A stretch of DNA of 32,409 bases from Paractinoplanes deccanensis. GTDB taxonomy: Bacteria > Actinomycetota > Actinomycetes > Mycobacteriales > Micromonosporaceae. Shown in pieces: positions 1-5,556 of the stretch (position 1 is its first letter; every line of letters begins with the position of its first letter). The translations under genes and the position numbers were made by a program. The notes under the pieces were generated by a model. It searched no databases, was not told the origin of the DNA, and was given only the letters and a program-made list of their open reading frames with translations. Where the stretch lies: positions 1 to 32,409 of the forward strand of contig NZ_BOMI01000151.1 in assembly GCF_016862115.1 (NCBI RefSeq), in the 5' to 3' direction.

Positions 1-7
1 TCACCAC

Positions 8-61
8 CAGCGCAACCACCGCACCGTGGGGGTCTGGGGGGTCGCCCCCCAGGCAGATATG
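8..61 (-). repeat. 54-bp element downstream of tRNA-Gly (copy 1)
   Basis: Read on the minus strand this is CATATCTGC, then the hairpin CTGGGGGG-CGA-CCCCCCAG, then ACCCCCACGGTGCGGTGG and TTGCGCTG. It matches 32275-32328 on the plus strand at 53 of 54 positions. Both copies lie 3' of a tRNA gene in the same orientation relative to that tRNA. The 8-bp GC hairpin with a three-base loop could act as a second, backup terminator. Its function is not known from the sequence. Confidence 0.85.
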
Positions 62-67
62 CGAAGA

Positions 68-101
68 GCCCCCGGTCCGCGCACTCCGCGGACACAGGGG
101 C
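68..101 (-). terminator. Hairpin terminator after tRNA-Gly
   Basis: The hairpin has an outer GCCCC/GGGGC stem, a small internal loop and an inner GTCCGC/GCGGAC stem, and starts 11 bases after the tRNA 3' end. There is no T-run, which is usual for high-GC actinobacteria. The inner stem is identical to that of the hairpin behind tRNA-Leu at 32228-32273. Confidence 0.65.
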
Positions 102-111
102 CCTGACTCTG

Positions 112-182
112 AGCGGGTGACGGGAATCGAACCCGCACTGTCAGCTTGGGAAGCTGATGTTCTGCCATTGAACTACACCCGC
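112..182 (-). tRNA. tRNA-Gly (anticodon CCC)
   Basis: The minus strand folds as a cloverleaf. The acceptor stem is GCGGGTG/CACCCGC (182-176 with 119-113), the discriminator is T at 112, and the T-arm GCGGGTTCGATTCCCGT is intact. The anticodon stem TCAGC/GCTGA closes the seven-base loop TTCCCAA, giving anticodon CCC, which reads GGG. The T discriminator agrees with glycine identity. CCA is not encoded. A possible -10 (TACAGT, 200-195 on the minus strand) lies about a dozen bases before the 5' end. Confidence 0.95.
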
Positions 183-194
183 GTAGCGGGCCCC

Positions 195-200
195 ACTGTA
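195..200 (-). promoter_or_regulatory. Possible -10 of the tRNA-Gly promoter
   Basis: TACAGT on the minus strand fits the TANNNT pattern. It would start transcription about six bases before the mature tRNA 5' end. No convincing -35 is seen 17 to 18 bases upstream. Confidence 0.35.
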
Positions 201-237
201 CCTGATATCGGCACTCTGTGGCGCTACCGCCCCGCTG

Positions 238-732
238 CTAACTCACCGCGGCGAGCGGCCGTCGTAACTCCGCTCGCCAGGTGCGCGACATCGGCTTCAC
301 GTCCGGTGACAGCGGCAGCGCGCCCGCCGGCCCATGGCTTCGCAGTGTCGCCGACTCGATCATCAACTCGTACAGCCGCCAGTCCACGTCGGGCGACGCC
401 CGCAGCGCCCCGGCCAGGCGCGCGACCACCCGCGGGTCGGTCACCCGCACGGCCCGGCCCGTCACGAAAGCCTCGTCGTCGCTCTCTTCCGGGGGAAAAG
501 AGTGCAGTGCGTAACGTCCGTCGCGCTCCAGGTCGCGGCGTTTGGGGGAGTCGACGATGAAGCAGTAGAGCCCCTCGTCGGTGATCACGGGCGACACGGG
601 ATGAACCCGCGGAGCACCGTCGGCACGCACCGTGGCCAGGTAGGCCAGGCCGGGACCGTACTGCTGGAGGAGCGAGCGGATGCCCGCCGCGAGGGTGGGC
701 TCGACCGCGGCGAAATCGGACCAGGAAGCCAT
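238..732 (-). CDS. PNPOx-family FMN/F420-binding split-barrel protein
   Basis: This 164-residue protein looks like the pyridoxamine 5'-phosphate oxidase superfamily, small split-barrel flavoproteins that bind FMN or F420 and reduce varied substrates. The N-terminal half carries the usual pattern YLATVRADGAPRVHPVSPVI, then a strand GLYCFIVDSPKRRDLERDG where the phosphate-binding Lys/Arg sits, then YALHSF. The C-terminal part (about 105-164) is less typical and may be lineage-specific. The substrate cannot be told. The start is ATG at 732. A TAAGAT -10 sits exactly six bases before it, so the mRNA is probably leaderless. A perfect LexA box (745-760) abuts that -10, so this gene is the best candidate in the window for SOS control. 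It is divergent from dcd. The family call is fairly sure, the biochemical role is not. Confidence 0.8.
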   Translation of the reverse strand: MASWSDFAAVEPTLAAGIRSLLQQYGPGLAYLATVRADGAPRVHPVSPVITDEGLYCFIVDSPKRRDLERDGRYALHSFPPEESDDEAFVTGRAVRVTDPRVVARLAGALRASPDVDWRLYELMIESATLRSHGPAGALPLSPDVKPMSRTWRAELRRPLAAVS

Positions 733-738
733 GACCTC

Positions 739-744
739 ATCTTA
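739..744 (-). promoter_or_regulatory. -10 element of the PNPOx-like gene (leaderless)
   Basis: TAAGAT on the minus strand is followed by GAGGTC and then the ATG. This places the predicted transcription start on the A of the start codon. The SOS box occupies the 16 bases directly upstream. Confidence 0.5.
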
Positions 745-760
745 TCGAACATACGTTCGA
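745..760. promoter_or_regulatory. LexA operator (SOS box)
   Basis: TCGAACATACGTTCGA has perfect six-base inverted arms (TCGAAC/GTTCGA) around a four-base centre. It matches the Gram-positive and mycobacterial SOS-box consensus CGAAC-N4-GTTCG. It directly abuts the -10 of the PNPOx-like gene and lies 48 bases before the dcd start. LexA bound here would block the PNPOx promoter. Its effect on dcd is less certain. Confidence 0.85.
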
Positions 761-796
761 CACGCCCATGAAAACACGCCGAAGAGGCAGCTTGGG

Positions 797-802
797 TATG
801 GT
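797..802 (+). promoter_or_regulatory. -10 element of dcd (leaderless)
   Basis: TATGGT fits TANNNT and ends six bases before the dcd ATG at 809, as expected for a leaderless mRNA. No good -35 is seen. There is no Shine-Dalgarno motif close to the ATG, which agrees with leaderless translation. Confidence 0.45.
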
Positions 803-808
803 GTTGCG

Positions 809-1387
809 ATGCTGCTGTCCGACCGTGACCTGGTCTCCGAGATCAAAGCCGGCGACCTGGCCCTGGAGCCCTTCGAGCCGGCGCTCATGCAACCGTCCAG
901 CATCGATGTCCGGCTGGACCGGTTCTTCCGGGTGTTCAACAACCACCTTTACACCCACATCGACCCGGCCGAGCAACAGGACGATCTGACCGCCCTCGTC
1001 GAGGTCGCCGCCGGCGAGCCGTTCGTGCTCCACCCGGGCGAGTTCGTCCTCGCCTCGACGCTCGAAGTGATCACTCTCGGCGACCAGCTGGCGGGCCGCC
1101 TCGAGGGCAAGAGCAGCCTAGGCCGCCTGGGCCTCCTGACACACTCGACCGCGGGGTTCATCGATCCCGGATTTTCCGGGCACGTCACGCTCGAGCTGTC
1201 CAACGTGGCCAATCTCCCGATCAAGCTCTGGCCCGGCATGAAGATCGGCCAGCTCTGCATCTTCCGCCTCTCCAGCCCCGCCGAGCACCCCTACGGCTCC
1301 GCCGTCTACGGCTCGCGCTACCAGGGACAACGCGGCCCCACACCCAGCCGCTCCGCGCAAAACTTCCGCACCTGGCCCACTACGTAG
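809..1387 (+). CDS. dcd: dCTP deaminase, probably bifunctional with dUTPase
   Basis: This 192-residue protein has the usual length and motifs of Dcd, which turns dCTP into dUTP for thymidylate synthesis. Visible are the N-terminal MLLSDRDLVSEI, the trimer-core QPSSIDVRLD, the nucleotide-binding GKSSLGRLGL and the catalytic block STAGFIDPGFSGHVTLE, in which the Glu is the general base. The C-terminal YGSRYQGQRGPTPS closes over the nucleotide. Actinobacterial Dcd of this type (M. tuberculosis Rv0321) also hydrolyses dUTP directly to dUMP. The close match in the catalytic block suggests the same here, by inference. The ATG at 809 is chosen because the protein then begins exactly at the family N-terminus; the open frame upstream runs through the SOS box. 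A long GC hairpin follows the stop. Confidence 0.97.
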   Translation: MLLSDRDLVSEIKAGDLALEPFEPALMQPSSIDVRLDRFFRVFNNHLYTHIDPAEQQDDLTALVEVAAGEPFVLHPGEFVLASTLEVITLGDQLAGRLEGKSSLGRLGLLTHSTAGFIDPGFSGHVTLELSNVANLPIKLWPGMKIGQLCIFRLSSPAEHPYGSAVYGSRYQGQRGPTPSRSAQNFRTWPTT

Positions 1388-1443
1388 CGCCCCGCCCCAT
1401 CCCGCACAAAATCAAAATCAGGATGTCGTAGCGGGGTGGGGCG
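1388..1443 (+). terminator. Possible terminator of dcd
   Basis: Directly after the stop, CGCCCCGCCCC (1388-1398) can pair with GGGGTGGGGCG (1433-1443) in an 11-bp stem with one G-U pair. The loop is about 34 bases and contains the only AT-rich patch nearby (two AAAATC copies). The large loop makes this a moderate call. Confidence 0.4.
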
Positions 1444-1675
1444 TACGGACCGTCGCTCCCGCCGAGGGCCGCGGCGGGCCGAGCAGGGCGCTGGCGCGCC
1501 CAAACCGCTCACCCCACCACGGCGACGTGCGTAAGTGGTCGCGCCCAAACCCTCCGACACAGGCACCACCCCACCACGCGCCGCCACGTCCCACTTGGCA
1601 CCCAGGCCCAGGAAGGCATCCACGCCAACCGCCCGCTCGCCATGCTGGACACGCGCCCGAACGCACCACCGCCAC

Positions 1676-1762
1676 GCTCGAACCCGCCCACCACGCGCTC
1701 GAACCCACCCACCACCGCGCTCGAACCCACCCACCGCCACGCTCGAACCCACCCCACCACCG
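1676..1762 (+). repeat. 21-22-bp imperfect tandem repeats
   Basis: Four copies of GCTCGAACCC followed by CCCACC-type spacers start at 1676, 1697, 1719 and 1741, giving spacings of 21, 22 and 22 bases. The mixed period breaks any reading frame, so the array is not under protein-coding constraint. The minus strand is rich in GGG runs. Confidence 0.75.
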
Positions 1763-1903
1763 CGCCCCGGCACGCGCCCGACCCGCCCACGGTCGCAACG
1801 ACACGCCCCGAACTCACACCGACCGTCGCGGCGCCCCGAACTCACTAAGGCGACACGCCCACACGGACGCCCAAAAGCCACATCTCGGGCTCGCGAAGTC
1901 CCC

Positions 1904-1912
1904 TGTGGATAA
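1904..1912 (-). promoter_or_regulatory. DnaA-box-like nonamer
   Basis: TGTGGATAA is the complement of the classic DnaA box TTATCCACA. A near match, CTATCCACA, is at 7011-7019. Single boxes do not make an origin. Actinobacterial DnaA usually prefers TTGTCCACA, so this may be chance. Confidence 0.25.
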
Positions 1913-1950
1913 CTCCGATCCGAATCCCACCCCCACGACAGAATGACCCC

Positions 1951-2645
1951 GTGACACATTCCACGGGGACCTACCTAGCCAAGACCCGCACCACCTACGA
2001 CACAGTCGCCGCCAGCTACGCCAAGCTGTTCAACGGCTCCTCGGTGGCCGAGTCCACCTGGGACCGCGCCGTCCTCGGCGCCTTCGCCGAGCTGGTCACC
2101 GGCCCGGTGGCCGAGGTCGGCTGCGGCACCGGCCGCATCGCGGCCCACCTGCGCACCCTCGGCGTCGACATCCGCGGCATCGACCTCTCGCCCGCCATGG
2201 TCGCCGAGGCCAGAGTCGCCTACCCCGAGATCCCCTTCGAGGTCGGCTCCCTGCTCGACCTGCACTTCCCCGACGCGAGCCTGGCCGGCGTGGTCGCCTG
2301 GTATTCGCTGGTCCACACCCCACCCGAGCTGCTGCCCTCGGCGTTCGCCGAGTTCGCCCGCGTCCTGCGCCCCGGCGGCCACTTCGTGATCGCCTTCAAG
2401 GCCGGCGACAGCAAGCGATCGCTGACGACCGGCTACGGCCACGACATAGACATCGACGTCTACAAATACCCGCCGGACCAGATCGCCACCCAGCTGGCCG
2501 AGGCCGGCCTACCCGAGACCATGCGCCTGGTCCGAGCCCCGGAGGCCCCGAGAAGCAACCCCAGGCCTACATCGTGTCCACCAAGCCAACCCAGGATCAG
2601 GCCACCGACCAGGACACGGTCGCTCCACACCGACCGTCCGACTGA
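1951..2645 (+). pseudogene. Class I SAM methyltransferase, frameshifted near the 3' end
   Basis: From GTG 1951 the frame encodes a class I methyltransferase: TYDTVAASYAKLF, motif I VAEVGCGTG (residues 54-62), acidic motif II GIDLSPAMV, and post-motif VLRPGGHFVIAFKAG. After residue 199 the frame leaves homology and runs on in low-complexity DNA to 3396. One base out of phase, from 2550, the sequence reads EKQPQAYIVSTKP and stops at TGA 2643-2645, which looks like the expected C-terminal strand of such enzymes (E-K-x-P-Q-A-Y). The simplest reading is loss of one C in the CCCC run at 2546-2549, either a real mutation or a base-call error. If corrected, the product is about 231 residues. CAGAAT six bases before the GTG suggests a leaderless mRNA. 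The substrate is unknown. Confidence 0.75.
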
Positions 2646-3078
2646 AACGGCGCCCGCCCGACCACGGCCCCTCGGCCCCGCCCGGCAGCCAGGGACGAGC
2701 CGGGCGGCGCTCAGGCGAGGCCAGGGCGAGAAGAGGCCGACCCAACGCGAGACGACGGTCAACGCCAGCGCAGGGCCAACCCATGGCCAGCGCGGACCAG
2801 CCTCGGCCAGCGCGGGCCCAAGGGCGGACTCAACGCAGGACGAGCGCGGGCCCGGATGGACTCACGCGGGACGAGCGCGGGCCCGGGCGGACGTAGCGCA
2901 GGACCAGCCTTGGCCGGCGCAGACTCAGCGCAGGCCAAAGCGGAGCCAGGGCGGACGCAGTGCGCAGGACCAGCGCGGGCCGGCGCAGACTCAGCGCAGG
3001 CCAGGGCGGGGCCAGGGCGGACGCAGCGCGCAGGACCAGCGCGGGCCGGCGCAGACTCAGCGCAGGCCCAGCGCGGAC
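2646..3078. other. Repeat-rich spacer between convergent genes
   Basis: No gene is supported. Frames on both strands are open because of GC bias and encode only Gln/Arg/Pro/Gly- or Ala/Pro-rich repeats. The second half is a minisatellite with a 66-bp period. The stretch ends at the stop codon of the convergent YcxB-like gene (3079). Confidence 0.6.
2892..3075 (+). repeat. 66-bp tandem repeat (about 2.5 copies)
   Basis: The mark GGCGCAGACTCAGCGCAGGC occurs at 2916, 2982 and 3048, exactly 66 bases apart. A partial unit (GCGCAGGACCAG...) precedes the first. Because 66 is 22 codons, every frame shows a 22-residue repeat, which explains the long spurious open frames. Degenerate relatives of the unit (GGACCAGC, GCGCGGGCC) extend back to about 2790. 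Confidence 0.85.
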
Positions 3079-3549
3079 TCAGCTGTGGCGGATCTGGAGG
3101 CCGTGGACGGCGGCGGTGCCGAGGACCTGCTCGATCTGGGCCGGGGTCAGGCCCGCGGTCGGCACGGGGAGGAAGCGGGCGCGGCTGCGGCCGAAGACGA
3201 GTTGGCCGGCCAGGCGGTCGACAGTGGTGAAGGCGGTCCAGGCGTAGGCGTGGCGGCTCTCGGCGTTCGAGAGGGCCAGACCGCCGTCGCTGATCTCGTA
3301 GGTCGTCAGGTGACCGGCGTCGAGGGTGCGGCGGGCGCTCACATTGATCATGAGGAGGGGGATGCCGACGGCCAGGAGAACGCCGATCACCAATAGGGGG
3401 ATGTCCAGCCCGTTGCCGGTGAACTCGTGCAGCACGGCCAGCCCGATCGCGGCCCAACCCACCAGCCGGGCGATCAGCACCGGACGACGGAGGCCGTGAC
3501 GCAGGGCGGCCGCGACCAGCCGGGGGTCCGGTCGCGCGGTGATCTGCAA
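3079..3549 (-). CDS. YcxB-like membrane protein
   Basis: The product is 156 residues from TTG 3549. It has two hydrophobic segments (about residues 25-45 and 49-69) followed by a C-terminal domain with the pattern TYEISDGGLALSNAESRHAYAWTAFTTV and LPVPTAGL. This matches the YcxB-like family of small bacterial membrane proteins of unknown function (typical length 150-180). I prefer TTG 3549 over GTG 3555 because the AGGAG Shine-Dalgarno (3555-3559) overlaps the GTG but sits five bases from the TTG, giving the N-terminus MQIT. It follows the oxidoreductase gene on the same strand after 109 bases that include a small CTCCGC/GCGGAG hairpin (3594-3608), so it may be transcribed separately. The family call is moderate, the function unknown. 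Confidence 0.75.
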   Translation of the reverse strand: MQITARPDPRLVAAALRHGLRRPVLIARLVGWAAIGLAVLHEFTGNGLDIPLLVIGVLLAVGIPLLMINVSARRTLDAGHLTTYEISDGGLALSNAESRHAYAWTAFTTVDRLAGQLVFGRSRARFLPVPTAGLTPAQIEQVLGTAAVHGLQIRHS

Positions 3550-3658
3550 AAACACTCCTGAAATGTAACTTTCCGGAAGTGTCGGACGGCATCCTCCGCT
3601 CGGCGGAGCGCGAACCAGCCGGAAGAAAGCTCAAGTAGCTCGCGTGCGAGCCGGGCGG

Positions 3659-4519
3659 TCAGAAGAGGATTTCGGCGATGCGGCGCCACTCGTCGCGAGG
3701 CAGGTGAGGGCTGGCGTCCGCGGACAGGGCCTGGATGGCGATGTGGTCCGCGCCCGCCTCGAAGTGGGCCTCAATGCCGGCGCGCACCGTGTCGGCGGCG
3801 CCCCACGTCACGGTGAGGTCCACCAAGCGGTCGCTGCCGCCGTCTGCCAGGTCTTCGTCTGCCAGGCCGAAGCGGCGCCACTGGTTCGTGTAGTTGGGGA
3901 GGGAGAGGTAGGGCTTCAGCACTCGGCGGGCCACCGCGCGGGCCTGCGCCGGGTCAGTGCCGGTGAAGACCTTTTGTTCGGGAATGAGCAGTCTGTCGGG
4001 GCCGAGGATCTGGCGGGCCTCCGTGGCGTGCGCGGGCGGCATCAAGTAGGGCAGGGCGCCGGCGGTCAGCTCGCGGGCGGACTCCAGGGTCTTCGGGCCC
4101 AGGGCCGCGATCAGGCGTTCCTCCTGAGGGACGCGGGCCAGCTTGTCCGTCAAGAACGACTTCAGGCGGCTCAGCGGTTTGACGTACGCCTCGCCGACCG
4201 ACGCGGCGGTCGGTGCGTGGCCGGAGCCGACGCCCAGGTAGAACCGACCGGGGAACTGCTCGCGGAGGCGCACGTGACTGGCCGCCAGCTGGGTGCCGTC
4301 GCTGTGCCAGATGTCGACGATGCTCGTGCCCACCACCAGCGTCGACGTCGCCGCGAGGATGGCTTCGGGCAGGGCCAGGTCGTCCGGTGGGCTGCCGCCG
4401 ATCCACACCGAGCCGTAGCCCAGCGCCTCCAGTTCCTGGGCCGCCGAGGCGACCACGTTGGCGTCGTCCGGCCAGAGCCGGCCGGGGACCCAGATGCCGT
4501 ACCGCCCGAAGTTGTTCAC
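3659..4519 (-). CDS. LLM-class F420-dependent oxidoreductase
   Basis: This 286-residue protein is of the luciferase-like monooxygenase (TIM-barrel) class that uses F420H2 or FMN. Visible are the N-terminal strand NFGRYGIWVPG, LEALGYGSVWIGG, then LVVGTSIVDIWHSDG and RFYLGVGSGHAP, the loop that holds the deazaflavin phosphate. The C-terminal half has WGAADTVRAGIEAHFEAGADHIAIQ, the last barrel strand. The shape resembles the MSMEG_4141-type actinobacterial subfamily, which are putative F420 enzymes; the substrate cannot be deduced. The start is GTG 4519 with no Shine-Dalgarno, but a -10 (TACGAT) ends seven bases before it, so the mRNA is probably leaderless. It is divergent from the YciI gene and shares a palindromic promoter core with it. 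Confidence 0.88.
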   Translation of the reverse strand: MNNFGRYGIWVPGRLWPDDANVVASAAQELEALGYGSVWIGGSPPDDLALPEAILAATSTLVVGTSIVDIWHSDGTQLAASHVRLREQFPGRFYLGVGSGHAPTAASVGEAYVKPLSRLKSFLTDKLARVPQEERLIAALGPKTLESARELTAGALPYLMPPAHATEARQILGPDRLLIPEQKVFTGTDPAQARAVARRVLKPYLSLPNYTNQWRRFGLADEDLADGGSDRLVDLTVTWGAADTVRAGIEAHFEAGADHIAIQALSADASPHLPRDEWRRIAEILF

Positions 4520-4526
4520 GAAATGG

Positions 4527-4536
4527 ATCGTACGAT
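4527..4536. promoter_or_regulatory. Symmetric bidirectional promoter core
   Basis: The perfect 10-bp palindrome ATCGTACGAT gives a TACGAT -10 hexamer on each strand (plus 4531-4536, minus 4532-4527). On the minus side it predicts a leaderless start at GTG 4519. On the plus side it predicts a start near 4543 and a leader of about 30 bases to the YciI gene. No -35 stands out in either direction. Confidence 0.45.
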
Positions 4537-4573
4537 TGCGGACGACTTATCGCGCCGGAGAGGAACACCACAC

Positions 4574-4849
4574 GTGTATCTGATGATCTCGAAGTACGTC
4601 GTTCCGCTCGAGCAGGTCGACGCCGTGCGCACCGAGCACCTGGCCTTTGTGGAGTCGCTCGAGCAGCGCGGCCTCCTCGCCTCCGCCGGCCGCCAGGACC
4701 CGCCGGTCGGCGGCGTCCTCGTCCTCAAGGTCACCGACCGGGAGACGGCCCTCGAGCTGATCGCCCAGGACCCGTACGTGACGGCCGGCGTCGCCGAGTA
4801 CACCCCCGTCGGCTACCTGGCCAACCGCGGCGACCTCAAGGACGCCTGA
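4574..4849 (+). CDS. YciI family protein
   Basis: The product is 91 residues from GTG 4574, the normal length for YciI-like ferredoxin-fold proteins. It carries VYLMISKYVVPLEQVDAVR, the conserved His in RTEHLAFVESLEQRG (the His of the family's putative His/Asp active-site pair) and a later Asp in LELIAQDPYVTAGV. Members bind small molecules and some are dehydrochlorinases or sensor partners. The substrate is unknown here. The frame is open far upstream, but GGAGAGGA (4557-4564) nine bases before GTG 4574 decides this start. It is transcribed away from the F420-type oxidoreductase gene from a shared palindromic promoter. Confidence 0.85.
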   Translation: MYLMISKYVVPLEQVDAVRTEHLAFVESLEQRGLLASAGRQDPPVGGVLVLKVTDRETALELIAQDPYVTAGVAEYTPVGYLANRGDLKDA

Positions 4850-4910
4850 CCACCCAAGACACCGGCACAAAGACACCGGCGCCAAGGGAAGAGCCGGCCG
4901 AGAGAACCGC

Positions 4911-5456
4911 TCAAACCGGCTCGATGTCGTCGCCGGTGAGCAGCCCGCGGATCGTCAGTTCGCGGGCCACCGGCGGCGGTGTCTCGTCCACGATCACCGC
5001 AGTGCCCACGTAGCCGGCGCCGAAGAGCTCCCGTAGGCCGCGCGCCTGTGCACCGGTGGCCGCCCAGTCGTCCACCACGAGCACGCGGTCGTCCGGCGAG
5101 ATCAGCTGCCGGCGTACACCCAGGTGTTGCTTCTCGCCGCGGTGGTCCGACGGCACCTCGGCCCAGATCATCGGCTCGGCGATCGGCCGTCGGGCCCCGG
5201 CCCGGTACGCCTCCACGAACCCGACACCCAGCGCCCGCGCCACGAGCGGGCCGACCAGGAACCCGGTCACCTCCGGCGCCACCACCACCGTCGGCCGGTC
5301 GGCTCGGAACAGCTCCGCCAGCGCCTCGCCGAGCCCGTCGAGGATCACCGGATCGCGCCACCAGCCCGAGCGGTCGCTCACCAGATATCCGCTGCCGTCG
5401 CCGGGATCGGTCCACCGGAAGCCGGCCCTCAGATGATCACGCAAATCGCTCGCCAC
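4911..5456 (-). CDS. Phosphoribosyltransferase-fold protein (Apt-like)
   Basis: This 181-residue protein has a type I phosphoribosyltransferase domain. The PRPP-binding signature VLVVDDWAATGA is at residues 125-136, with two acidic residues followed by a small ATG turn. A PPi-loop-like segment VVVAPEVTGFLVGPLVARALG lies at 57-77, and a flexible loop with EKQHLGVRRQLI at 108-119. This resembles adenine or xanthine phosphoribosyltransferases, but the hood residues are not diagnostic, so the base used is not assigned. Some such proteins are regulators. The start GTG 5456 gives a complete N-terminus. It is divergent from the SpoIIE-type phosphatase gene across 100 bases. The fold call is confident, the substrate is not. 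Confidence 0.8.
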   Translation of the reverse strand: MASDLRDHLRAGFRWTDPGDGSGYLVSDRSGWWRDPVILDGLGEALAELFRADRPTVVVAPEVTGFLVGPLVARALGVGFVEAYRAGARRPIAEPMIWAEVPSDHRGEKQHLGVRRQLISPDDRVLVVDDWAATGAQARGLRELFGAGYVGTAVIVDETPPPVARELTIRGLLTGDDIEPV

Positions 5457-5556
5457 GCGGACATCCTGTCATCGCAGGGCCGATCCGTTCCGCCGCGCGG
5501 TCAGAACCCGCTCAGACTACGGGTCAAGTTAGTGCAGTACGTCGCTCTGATCGGGC

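Larger units (their letters stand above)
1444..1950. other. C-rich non-coding stretch with GCTCGAACCC repeats
   Basis: No gene is supported here. Open frames exist on both strands, but they are low-complexity His/Pro/Arg on the plus strand and Gly/Arg/Val on the minus strand. The plus strand is strongly C-rich and G-poor. The decamer GCTCGAACCC recurs at 1676, 1697, 1719 and 1741 (see the repeat entry). A consensus DnaA-box-like TGTGGATAA lies at 1904-1912. Just before 1951, CAGAAT (1939-1944) is a possible -10 for the methyltransferase. Confidence 0.6.

Noticed and set aside
1318..1959. A 213-residue minus-strand frame before the methyltransferase
   Set aside because: Gly/Arg/Val low complexity with no domain, no ribosome site, and it overlaps the end of dcd.
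1676..3075. CRISPR array
   Set aside because: Both repeat sets are head-to-tail without unique spacers, and no cas gene is present.
2646..3396. Continuation of the methyltransferase frame to a 481-residue protein
   Set aside because: Past the frameshift it encodes only low-complexity Arg/Gln/Pro repeats made by the 66-bp minisatellite and then runs antisense through the YcxB-like gene.
2759..3634. A 291-residue minus-strand frame over the repeats
   Set aside because: It overlaps the YcxB-like gene in another phase and has only repeat-derived Ala/Pro/Arg content.
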